A program made the position numbers and the translations under genes. A DNA stretch of 64,000 bases from Phaeosaccion multiseriatum (taxonomy: Eukaryota > Ochrophyta, other classes), in NCBI GenBank assembly GCA_965112735.1, contig OZ218950.1:4650001-4714000 (forward strand), written 5' to 3'. The notes beneath the pieces were generated by a model that was given only the letters and a program-made list of their open reading frames with translations, was not told the DNA's origin and searched no databases. Shown here in pieces: positions 54,051 through 64,000 of this stretch. How positions within the stretch are numbered: position 1 is the stretch's first letter; the number at the start of each line of letters is the position of its first letter.

Positions 54051-55873
54051 AAAGAAAAAGAGAGTGAGAGAGAGAGAAGGAGAGAAAAGAGCGCGCAATT
54101 GAAGTTGGCTCCCACAACAGGGGTCAGGAGCAGAGCAGCGAGGCCTAGGCTTCACAGCGCAGCGCCAACACGAAAGGACCCCTCTCAAATTCCACAATAC
54201 TTCCGTCATCCGTCGTGCGCTCTACTGACCAACCTGCGTTTGGAGTGTAGACTGTCACCACGTACCCCCACGTGTACGTGAGTGTAATGACCCTTCCCTC
54301 AGCGTCCCCCTCGGATTGGCCAATGCCAAACTCCACTGCAAATATACGTCGAGTTGAAAGAGTGGGTGGGGGGTGGAGGGGAGGGGAGGGGAGGGGTGAA
54401 GAAAGGGATGAGCTAAGAGAGGGCGGACGTTGCGCGTATCGGGAGGAGGAGAGCTTCAGCAAGCAAGACACATTCTCCTTCTCTCTATGTGTCTCGCTCT
54501 CCATCTTTTTCTCTATTTCTCTCTCTCTCTCCTCGCACCCTCGCACCCTCGCACCCGGGCCTCACCTTACCTTTCAGTGGCGTTGCCACCTCTTCGCACT
54601 CCTCACGAATCAGCATGGCTTTGCGTGTGTGGGTAGCAGACAAACACACAGAGCGGACACAGGCGAAGAGCAGAATCAGGGCGCGACGAAGAGGAGCAAG
54701 GGCAGTGGAGTTTGAAGTCGTCAAGGAAGGCCAAGCTAGGGAGACAAACAAGATGAGGGCAGTGGAATGATCATTCAGCTTACCCCCCCCCTCTTTAACT
54801 TCCCTCCCACGCACCCGTTCCGCTGTACCCCAGTCTGGCAACAGAGCAGCTCCAATGGGCCTTGTATCCCGGCAGGAGCTCCACGATCTGAGCATGTACA
54901 TCGTCAATGTGCTGCTCCTGGTGAGGGAGAGGTAGGAGGGCATGGGAGGGCCGTAGCAGTAGCAGCAGCAGCAGCAAGCATACGTGGAGGAAGAGGTGGA
55001 TGTGAAGGGTGAGCATCAACAGCAAGACCTTCGAAGCATCGGCCATCGGCATCCGTGCTGCCCAGTCTTAAACCCCAATCCTCCCTACAGATGGCTGTAT
55101 CGCCTCCTTCTCCCATAGGTGTCCGGGTGCGCACCCACCTGTATCTTCGTTTCTTGAAAGGTGATGAGATTGGGCTTCTCTTTCTCCACGAGGCCTTTGA
55201 GGGCGGAGACACTCTCAGGCTTCCTCAGGACGGCACGGATGCCGTTCACATTCCACGATAGCAAACGCATTTTCACGCCGTCGTCCACCTCAGCTGCCTG
55301 GCCGCTGCCCGTGCCGCTGCGGCTCCTCTCGGCTCGTCGAGGCGTGCTTGACCTGGGTATTGACGCCCTAGTCGGCGCCACTCGCTCCTTACTTCCAGCT
55401 TCCGCTTTGGGCTGAGCAACCCTTTTCCGCTTCGTAGGAGGAACAGCAGTAGTAGTGGGAGAGGAGCCCGAGAGTCTATCCACAAGCTGCGCTTTATTCC
55501 CTGACACGGGAAGTCCCCGAGCGCGTAGCTTGTCCTTCAAGTCTACCACCCTCAGCGCCAGCAGCGAAGCCTTGCTGCTCCCCCCTTCACCTTCTTCTTG
55601 TGCCCCTGCGCCTCTCCGCCGCCTCCCCTCTGCATTTCCTCCTGCCTCTTCCGCCCATGAGGAAGCTTTCCTGGCCATGACCCGTCTAGAGTTGGCTGCA
55701 TACACAGCTCCTCCCTGTGCAGCCGGAACTGTAAAGGCCTTCGGTCGACCTCGCCCCCGAACGGAATAGAGTGACGTGTGAACGGCGGTGAACGATCTAC
55801 ATGTCCTAAGGGACAGGGAAGCAAGCATGAACCACAGAGATACCGGTCGTAGTAGATGGGGAGGGCGTGTCAT
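52500..55873 (-). CDS. AP endonuclease, ExoIII/APE1 family, with SAP domain
   Basis: Seven exons, 55873-55139, 54917-54815, 54618-54571, 54335-54234, 53967-53857, 53448-53230 and 52699-52500, give 505 residues. The enzyme cuts DNA at abasic sites in base-excision repair. Residues 1-40 include a hydrophobic leader (SLWFMLASLSLRTCRS) then FTAVH, resembling a bipartite stramenopile plastid leader with Phe after the cleavage point. A SAP DNA-binding motif (LRVVDLKDKLRARGLPVSGN) occupies about residues 108-142. The catalytic domain shows LLSWNVNGIRA, ITFQETKIQ (Glu), YTPNAG followed by GLKRLDFRTQTWD, VLVCGDLNAAHHDVD, FVDTFRQVHP and GVSDHCPVG (Asp-His). All major EEP-nuclease residues are present. 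The SAP fusion resembles plant ARP. The dual leader and SAP arrangement suggests organelle DNA repair, by inference. Confidence 0.9.
52929..53187 (-). repeat. GA dinucleotide and (GGA)n tracts in one AP-endonuclease intron
   Basis: Plus strand (TC)n at about 52929-52972 and (CTC)n at about 53048-53185. In gene sense the GGA tract comes soon after the GTGAGTGAGGGGGGGAGGG donor region at 53229. Long Glu- or Leu-only ORFs here are artefacts. Confidence 0.9.
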
Positions 55874-56344
55874 GAAGAGAGAGACGAGAGAGAAAAATAG
55901 AGAGAAGGAGATGGGGGTGTTGGTGATGGTCTGCCAACTGTGAGTTCAGGGCGCCGATTCCGGCGCCAAAAAAAAAACAAACCCTAAGCCAACGCTGTCA
56001 GCACAGCAGCAGAAGCTCTTGTCAACACACAGCGAGGGGACAGGAGGGAGAGCGGCGAGTTGGAGATCGATGCGGTACGCCACTGCTATTATTGTTACGC
56101 CCTTTAAAATCAAAGTTATCAGAGCCAATTATTAAAGGGACTCGACTTCTCTTCCCATGAAAGAAGAGCTTCCATACCTACGTACTACACACGCCAAGTC
56201 CCATACCTATCGCACTTCCCTTTCTTTCCCCGCTTTCTCCAAAATGTTACTTACTCTACTCGGCACCAAAGCCATGGGATTATTACACTAAATAAAATCC
56301 CCCAAAAATGTCTTTGCAAGTATACGTACACCGCCCCTCCCCTC
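55874..56344. other. intergenic between two minus-strand genes
   Basis: Promoter side of the AP endonuclease and 3' side of the acyltransferase fusion. It includes an A9 tract near 55968 and AT-richer DNA from 56090 to 56300. No gene seen. Confidence 0.5.
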
Positions 56345-59300
56345 TTACTCGTAAAAGCGTGAGCCGCCGGAGCTGGAGGGCGTCCCCTCTCCTCCCTTCG
56401 CCACGGGGGTGAAGACGGGTACACCCCAGTCCGCCGCGTTGTGGGGAGAAGCCCTGCGTACGTCTTGCCGAGGAGCAGGCCCAGTGAACACAAACTCCCT
56501 GGACCTGTCCCCCCTCCTTTTGTTCATGTTGTTGCTCATGTGGTTGTTGTTGGTCATGAACTCTCTCTGACCGTAGTTGTGGCTGGTGTGGTTGGTGTGG
56601 GCGTTGAGCACATTCGCCTCGTCCATGGACAGAGGCCTTTGATCCCTCTGACTGAAGGTGCTGCTCGTGTCGCTGCGCGCCGAGCTCCCACTGCTGCCAG
56701 TGCCACTGCTCACTGTGAGCGGTGGGCTGTCCATTGGGCTCCTCCTGCTACCACCTCGACCACCATTCTGGAAGTGGCGCCTCTGCTGCAAGGGGGGACG
56801 GCCATGTCCAACAGGGCCACCAGCCTCACCATCTCGGCCTTGACGGTCAGCAGCACCACCTGCAGCGGGCGGCTCGTAGATGAAAGGACTCTCCTCTCGT
56901 GGCCCTCGCAGAGCCTTGATGCGGCTCGGACCGTACCCGCCCAGCCCCAGGCAAGGCACCACCACAAGGAGGAAGAGGGCCGTGAGCAGCACAAAGCCAA
57001 CCAAGATGACCAGCGCAAGCACACCGTCGTTCAGCACCTTGTGGTTGCTGCCGGGCATCACGTCGTCCGCGCCACGACCAACACCCATCACACCCTCCAT
57101 GTTCAATATATCGAACTCCCCCGAGCCCACCGGGTGCCTGAGCAACGTCGACACCTCACCCCAGGAGAGAGTGAGAGCGCGGGATTCCTCGTCGCATGAG
57201 CCGTAGCTCACCACCACGTGGTCCTTTCCAAGCTTGGTCAGACCGGAAGCAAAGATTGGGCACGCCTCCGGGTCGGAGCTGAGCAGCGGAATGGGTCGGC
57301 TGATGGCAAGGGGGTGGAAGGGCTCCTCGGTAGTGAACTGCATAAAGTAGTTGATGTACTCTCCGGTGGCGCTGAGGGTGTGGAAGACCGCCAAGTTGTA
57401 GTCGTCCAAGAACGATCTCTCCACGAGGACGGCATTGGACCCGCCGTGTATCTCGACACCCATGGAGTCCTTGAAGTACAAGAGCGGTGTCACCACTTCC
57501 TCGTAACGCTGCTCCACCGCGTGATTCTCCAGACTCGATCGAACGGGCGTGAAGGGAGAAGCGTGGGTCAAAAAGCCGATGCTGCCTGCCTCATCCTCCG
57601 CCTCCGCGACGGCCTCCTCTTCGCTCGTCTGCACCCCGAAAGCCATCCAATTCTTTTCAAAGATCTGCGGCGTGGTGGCGGCGGGGTCTGGTTGGAGCAT
57701 GTTAGCCACAATCACCTCCTCACCGCCCTCCGTGCCCAGCAAGTCTCCCTCCGTGATGAACATTCCACCAATGGTGTCGCCTGAAGCCGGGCACTTGTCC
57801 TCGTCTTGGTTGGGCAGCGTGGAGAAGAAGGTCATGAGCAGCTTGCCTTGGTGCAGAAGGAGGCGCGGATCCTGAGGTCCGGTCACAACATGCTGCGTGT
57901 AGGTGTTGTTGGCGGCGAAGAAGATGGGCTCGGGAATGCAGGGTGTCCACTTCTCCTCCCCAGCGGAGGGTGCAAAGTTCATCACCGTCATCTCCCCAGT
58001 GGGCTGCAGGGTGGAGGGCTCCACCTCACCAAAGACAATGTCACTGAACCAGGTGGTGGTGAGGAGCCCAGCATCCGTCTCTCCCATGACCACATCAGGC
58101 GTGGTGTCAAACTCCATGCGATGTCTTCGTGCGGCCATGAACATTTTGTCGCCCACCTCGAGCAGAGAGGGGTTGATAAAGTCGTACTCGTCCTGCATCG
58201 TGCTGCTACTGCCAACCCCTAGAGGAACGCTCGTGGAAAGGTCCAGTCGAGTGTCAGTCGCGCCCGAAGGATAAGACACTTCTGCGGCTACGGGAGTGCC
58301 ACTCCTTGCCGAGCCGTTGGGATTGTCCTCGCCCCATTCGCCAGACACAGGGGTGGGCACGATGCCCCATAGGGAGGTGAGGGCCAGACCCAGCACACCG
58401 GCGTAGGTCAGTCGCTTCCAGAACACAGAGTTGTCCTTGGTGGGGAAGAGCAGGCCCGAAACGTTGAACATGACAATGGCGAAGGCGAGCAGGAAGGTCA
58501 TCATGCCCATATCGGCCCAGCCGCTCCAGATGTTGAAGGCGATGAACTGGAAGATGTACACCGAGTACGAGTAGCGCCCCAGCACGCGGAAGGGCCACAG
58601 GTTGAACAGCTTGGCCACGGGGTCGACTCCAAAGGCCAGGCCGATCAGGATGAGGCCCTGCAGAGGGGCGAGGGCTCCGAGTCGGCACGTGAGCTTGTAG
58701 CCTGGGGGCTGGATGGCCTCGACGGTGAAGACGAGCAAGAGCCCGGCGTAGCCAATGCAGGCCCCGAATCTGAACAGAGCAGGGGCCGCTTCGCGGTAGT
58801 TGCTGCGGGTGTTTCGGGGGTACGAAAGAAAGACAAGACAAAAAAAGGCGCAATGAGAACAAAATAATAGTATGTCGGAAGAAGAGAGGCATGTTGTCGG
58901 GCCCTGAGGCAGACGCATCACCACCCTCTCCACTCGCGTCACTCACCGGTAGAGACAGGCCAGGCCGATGCCGTAGATGTACACATGGGCGTAGAAGGCG
59001 GGGAAGAACTTGAGCATCACCACAAACATGTCCTCCCACATCTTGGTGGACCCGTAGGAGTGCACTCGGTACCAGTCCGCAGGCTCTCCCACAATGGGGG
59101 GGATGATAGCAGGGAGCCAGCCCGCGACGGACAGCGCCACCATGAGAGCGACGAGGGCCTTGTTGCTGAGGTTAGACATGAACTTCTCCATGCGGCCGTG
59201 GAAGAACCTGATGAAGCAGGTAGAGGAGAGGAGAGTGTGATGACGAAGTGAGTGAGTTGCGCGAGGGAGAAGAAGGAAACTTGCGAGGGAAGAGACAGCT

Positions 59301-61936
59301 GCACACGAATGATTGCGAAGGCTCAAGGTCAGGGTCAAGGCCAGGAGCACGCTTACTCACCAGAGAGGCACGATGGCGCTGAGGAACCAGCAGTGCGCTT
59401 GCAGAACGTTCTCCGTGATCTTGGGGATCCACGCCTGCGTCAGCGTCACGCTCGCCACGGCCTCCAACCAAGTGATATTCTGCCAGCGGTCATCCCACAC
59501 GGACACGAAGAAGGCGGCGATGAGCCCAAGCAGGTACAGAGGGTAGATACTCTTGACTCGAGCCTGGAGGAAGGTCCACGGGTTGGGGTACACGCCGACC
59601 TGGCCAGACTTGGCCTGCCTCTTGAGCGACGAGTAGGTGAGCACGAAGCCGGAGAGCATCATGAACCAGGGCACCCAGGTGAAGCCCCAGCCGATGATGT
59701 ACCAGCGGGGCGTGGCCTGCGGGGAGGTGCCGAAGTAGTGCCCGCCCACAATGTGCTGCGAGGCCACGAAGCGCGCTCCATCGAAGGCGGTGAGGTAGCC
59801 CCACGCACCCATGCCCATACCAGCAGCCCCTGCAGCGCCGGCAGCGGCGGTGGCAGGAATCGCCTTGGGGAGGGCTGCCAACTTCTCTGCTGTAGGCACG
59901 GAGGACGACGGAGCCATCTGCGCTGCTCCTTCCTCCTCCTTAGTCTCTTCGCGGTGTCCTTCCTCCTCCTTAGTCTCTTCGCGGTGTCCTCCCTCCTCCT
60001 TGGTCTCTTCTGCTGCCTGCCTCCCAGTAGTAGTTGCAGCAGCAGCAGCACTCGCCGCGTTATGCTTCTCCATCTTGCTCCTCAGCTCCTTGGGCACCTC
60101 CATCAACTTGCGCTCCTTCTCCTGGATGGTCGCGGACTTCAGGCCGCCTCCCTTCGACTTGCCAAAGGGCAGCCTCGCCTTGTACTCAGCCGGCATGGAG
60201 GTGACAAAGGTATACACGACCAGCACGAGGGAGAGGCAAGCCGCCAACCACTTGAGCGCTGTGTACTTCCACGGCGTGTACTCCCTGCCGCTGGAGGTGG
60301 GCGAGTCGCCGCCTGCCGACACAAACTGTCCGTCAGCCGTTCGCACCACCGTAGCGGAGGCGAAAGAGGCAACAGGGGCTTGATCCAACACGAGCTGCGA
60401 GAAGTCCATCTCCTCCGGCTCCTCCGGTGCTCCTCCATCCTCCCCCTCGTCTTCGCTCCCAGTCTCCTCTGCTTCATATTGCTCTTCCGTGGGGAAGACT
60501 GTCACCTCACAAGGGCGGTGGTACTGCTCCCACCAGTCGATGCCGGGCCCCTCTTCTTCGGACCACTCGTAGGTTCGGCACCCTTCCGAGCCCGCCCACT
60601 GATTCGTGTCAGGAGAGGTGGGGGGCACGCACAAAGGATGGAAGGGGTCGGGGGGTGGGAGGGGATGGTAAGAGCGTTTCCCGTAAGACAAAACACGAGA
60701 GAATGTGGAAGGAGGAAGCCTCAGACAAGCGGAAATCGAGAGAAGACTGATGTAGAGGGCACTCTACCCTCATTCCTCTCCCTCCCTTCTTCCCCTCCCT
60801 TCTTCCCCTCCCGTCTAAGCACAGACTCACTCACTCACTGACTTCCCCACCCCCTACCACACCATCTCACTCCACTCACAACCTCACTGACGCACCTGCT
60901 CTTCGCACTCGTGGATCTCCACCTTGTCTGCCTCACACACAACGGAGATGAGCCTTTGCACGAGGGCCAGGTTGACGATGCCCACAGGGTGGTTTCCGAC
61001 CTTCTCCTCGGCGTTGGGCTCGTTCATGGTGCCCTCGATGTTGAATAGGATACCATTGTACTCATCCACCAACTGAGAGAGGGAAGGAAGGAGGGAGGGA
61101 GGGAGGGAGGGAGAGGTACGAGAGACAGACACACCAAGACAATAAGGAAGAGAGGGAGGGGGGAGGGAGGGGTACGAGAGAGACACACATCAAGACAACA
61201 AGGCAAGAGACGGGGGGGGGGGGGAGGAGCGTCACACGTCAATTTCAGTTTCGGGTTGTTTACAACTTTTATGATGAGAGCTGTCGAGCTACACTTTCAT
61301 TCCTTTGACCGACCAACCGGCCAACCGACTCACCCACTCCCTCTCTCACTCACCAGCTCAGCAATGGCAGCCGCTCCTGCCGTGAACTCGCCCCAATCAA
61401 CGACAGTCCTTGCAAAGACGGGGGTAATGTTGGGGAAATTGTCTCTCATCTTGTCCGCCATCTTCCTCATTTGCGAGTAGTAAAACTCCAGCCTCGTGTC
61501 CACGTTTGTTCCCCGAAGCGCCCTAATCTCCTCTCCGTCAGGCATGGCATCACAAGCCCATGGCTCGTTGCCGGGGTCGTTGCAAAGATCGTACCACACG
61601 TCCACTTGGAATACAAAGTAGCCCGACATGTCCGTTCGGCCTGCCGCGATCATGTCATCCATCCGGTCGATAAGGTGCTCTACAGAAACCCCGCTGCCCC
61701 AGAGAAACTCCGGAGCTCCGTCGCTGTCCGGGTCCTTGGTGTAAACGTCTATGCACTCGTCGTATTCGAGAGCGCCACCCTTGGTGAGCACATTGTCCTC
61801 TGGGGTGATGGAGATGCCGGCGCAGCGGATGAGCAGCGTATATTGCGCTAGGTTAGGGTTGCTGGGTGGCTGCCCGTCGAAGAGCCAATCATGCACGTCC
61901 AGATCGTTATCGTATTGCTCGTCCAACTGCAGGGAG

Positions 61937-61976
<40 letters not shown>

Positions 61977-62800
61977 CAAGTCGTCAGACACAGTGCGCCG
62001 ACAGTGCGTATACGGGGGAGGGGAAGGGGGGAGGAAGCGAAAAGAGGGAGGGCAGCGTTCCTTTTATGGGCCCTCCTTGCTCCAGGGTGTGCACTTCACT
62101 TACCCAAGGGAAGGCCGTGGCGAACAGGCCACCGACGTGACTCCCTCCCAAGAAGGCAATCACCATATCGGGGTCTTGCTCCTGCATGCACTGGGCCACC
62201 TCGGTCGGCTCGTAGAAGTGAAAGTGGCACGTGTGGGGATCTGGAGGAGCGCGAGGAGCAGGAGGAAACAGAAGGCAGGGGCAGGAAAGAGAGACGACGG
62301 CCGAAGATGAGTCAAGGTTAAAATATTATGTTACGGTGAAGAGAGGGGTGGACGTTAAAACCCCCCCGGTGTCAGCTGCCTACCTTATGGCAAGTTCTCT
62401 CCTATGCACTCCTTTCCAGCCCCCCCCCCCACACCACCCTCGACGTCTCTCACCTTCGAGCTCCAGCGTGTGGCATATCTCCTCTCCGTCTGCCGTTGTA
62501 TCACACCGCCAAGCTCCCTTCTCGGCCGTCGAGCTACATCGCGGAGTGCAAGCCTCGGGACGCCAATTCGGCTCGGGAACGTCGACCACTCCGCCAGTCC
62601 CTGAACGCACGGCACAGAAGAGAAGCGTCGGTGAGAAGAGATGCAAAGGGGGGAGCCAAAGAGAGGAGAACAGACCAGACCTTCCGACCCCAGAAGAAGC
62701 ACTCACCCGCTGCTCCAGGGAGCTGGACCAAGAGCGAGAGAAGCCCCCCCATGGCCACCGCTGCTGCGGCGCCTCCCGGCATAGCCACAGACGAGCGCAT
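56345..62800 (-). CDS. SGNH + acyltransferase-3 + beta-propeller membrane fusion protein
   Basis: Eight exons (about 62800-62707, 62600-62454, 62240-62104, 61926-61354, 61072-60896, 60598-59361, 59207-58947, 58802-56345) give about 1,694 residues. A signal peptide (AAAAVAMGGLLSLLVQLPGAA) leads a Cys-containing extracellular domain: VIAFLGGSHVGGLF fits the SGNH/PC-esterase nucleophile block and VGNHPVGIVNLALVQRLI its terminal His block. After one helix (WLAACLSLVLVVYTFV) comes an acyltransferase-3 domain: ASQHIVGGHYF (catalytic-His position), WVPWFMMLSGFVLTYS, AHCWFLSAIVPLWFF and about ten helices. Next is a five-bladed-propeller-like module (FINPSLLEVGDKMFMAARR, QDPRLLLHQGKLLMTFFS, FEKNWMAFGV, IHGGSNAVLVE, PIFASGLTKLGKDHVVVSYG), a final helix and a disordered tail. 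Acyltransferase-3 proteins move acyl groups onto extracytoplasmic glycans; a cell-wall role is inference. Confidence 0.8.
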
Positions 62801-64000
62801 TCTCAGCCCGGCCCAACTGTCTCCGATATCGACCGATGTGTAAAGGAGGTAGCGCCCTCAAAGCTGCAAGATTCCTCTTCCGATCACCCCCTTTCACCCG
62901 AACGGGAGGTTTGACGGGGATCAAGTGGCTGAATCCGAAGTGGGGTTTGCCTCTCTCCTCTTTCTCGAAGGCAACTGCGATTCTGGTAACCAGGGTTATC
63001 CTGGCCCACCTCAGCACCTGAGCAGCGGCTCCGGCCAGGCCTCCTCAGCCGCGCTGCTCCCAGTAGTGGCAAGCAAGCGTGGGCGCACAGCTCTAGCGGC
63101 TGGCAGGTCAGCTCCAAGGTCCCAGGTCGAGCTCACTCAAACAGGACCAGACTATTTTGTTGACAACACGAAATTCGTTCTGTGTGGAACGAGACCCGTC
63201 CGCGCCCGACACTACTATTCCTACGTTACGCTGTGCACTCTCTTCCTGCTGTGTGCTGCTCTCTCCCTCTGTCCTTCGTCTGCTGTTCCTCCCACTCTCG
63301 GGCAGTCTGGATCCCTCTCTAGCAGGACAGCACAGAGCTCATGTGGGCCCTCTTCTGTGTGATAATATATAAATCAGGCTCCAAAAATGCGGCATGGAAT
63401 TTTTGGGGTCCCAAAAATCTCCGAAGTACGAATTGGATCGCGAAGCCTCACTTGGCGGCAAGCGGGATCCAGGACGTGCGAGAGAGGCGTTTTCGGGAGG
63501 CTCTCACAACTGAGGCTTCGGCAGCAGCAGCCGAGACGCCAGTGTAGAGGAGGTACTAGCACGGTGGGCAAGGCAGTCAAGGCAGTCCACAGTGGGAGGA
63601 GCAGCGGCAGCAGCAGTCGTGCCGAGAATCGAAGAAACGCCAACGGCAGGGCCTCTCAAGAGGTCTGAGGACGACCTAAACCGCCTTGTTTCCCTCGAAA
63701 GGGCCGCTTGTTTTCTGACTTGGGCTGACCTCGAAGAGTCCCAGGTTGGAATATAGGACTAGCCTGACTGAGAACAGGAAGGCAGAATTACGGCAGTGGT
63801 GGGCAATCCAAGCACTTGATACAGACTTGTGTTTGGAAAGGGGGAAGGGTCGAAGTGGCCTGTCTTCGAGCTTGCCGCGGAGACGCCATGAAGACTGCAG
63901 CAGGATTGCCGGGATGGGCAGCAGCAGCGGCGGCGGGAGCATCTGCTTTGCTGATGGCGATGCCCGGGGCTCAAGGTGTGTGTGTGAGAGAGAGAGAGAG
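62801..64000. other. right-end region without a supported gene
   Basis: Promoter side of the fusion gene. A plus-strand open stretch 62925-63362 lacks domains and starts in generic sequence. A short hairpin-forming repeat is at about 63379-63408 and a GA repeat begins at the right edge (about 63986). Confidence 0.5.

Noticed and set aside
62925-63362. Plus-strand open frame of 145 codons
   Set aside because: Composition is generic and no start context, domain or splice extension supports it.

Overview
The window is nuclear DNA of a compact, intron-rich eukaryote. Nearly every gene has GT-AG introns, usually with GTGAGT or GTAAGT-like donors and pyrimidine-rich acceptors. The gene products are eukaryote-specific: RABL3-type GTPase, PP2A methylesterase, OSCA/TMEM63 channel, ABC1/ADCK kinase, ALKBH7, WDR18/Ipi3, CDP-diacylglycerol synthase. 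Bases are GC-rich, microsatellites are extremely abundant, and there is about one gene per 3.8 kb, often on alternating strands. My best guess is a small-genome photosynthetic stramenopile (ochrophyte, eustigmatophyte-like). That is inference from style and from one possible plastid-type leader; the sequence does not name the species. I recognised no rRNA, tRNA, CRISPR array, replication origin or prokaryotic operon.

Layout, left to right: (1) 1-1711, minus, DUF6729-type transposon-related ORF running off the left edge. (2) 2112-4483, plus, RABL3-like GTPase. (3) 5178-10794, plus, 15-exon F-box/LRR protein. (4) 11476-13922, minus, protein phosphatase methylesterase 1. (5) 14221-19959, plus, 13-exon membrane-anchored multicopper oxidase. 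(6) 20499-23360, minus, 953-residue low-complexity protein. (7) 24191-33398, minus, very large OSCA/CSC1-like channel gene. (8) 33455-34413, plus, small membrane protein head-to-head with the channel. (9) 36205-37122, minus, unknown 305-residue protein with a broken tandem copy of its 3' part at 35845-36075. (10) 37288-37587, two-unit terminal-inverted-repeat element. (11) 38483-41292, plus, CDP-DAG synthase. (12) 42052-43865, minus, BioD/Pta-N-like P-loop protein, divergent from (13) 44106-47316, plus, ABC1K/ADCK1-like kinase. (14) 47560-47764, small inverted-repeat element. (15) 48089-48877, minus, ALKBH7, divergent from (16) 48988-50604, plus, WDR18/Ipi3. (17) 51363-52319, minus, unknown secreted or targeted protein. 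(18) 52500-55873, minus, SAP-domain AP endonuclease. (19) 56345-62800, minus, SGNH + acyltransferase-3 + beta-propeller membrane fusion. The last 1.2 kb holds no gene I can support.

The genes form no single pathway. Several share short divergent promoters (57, about 110, about 240 and about 300 bp between start codons). The most unusual non-coding signal is in the introns. Many begin with a tandem repeat that looks like an expansion of the splice donor, purine repeats tend to follow donors and pyrimidine repeats precede acceptors, and two unrelated genes carry the same G-rich block of roughly 110 bp starting exactly at a splice donor, in sense orientation. The most unusual protein is the three-part acyltransferase fusion. 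For the multi-exon genes with listed exons, except the channel and the left-edge ORF, summed exon lengths give an open frame, which supports those models. Individual splice positions may be off by a base.
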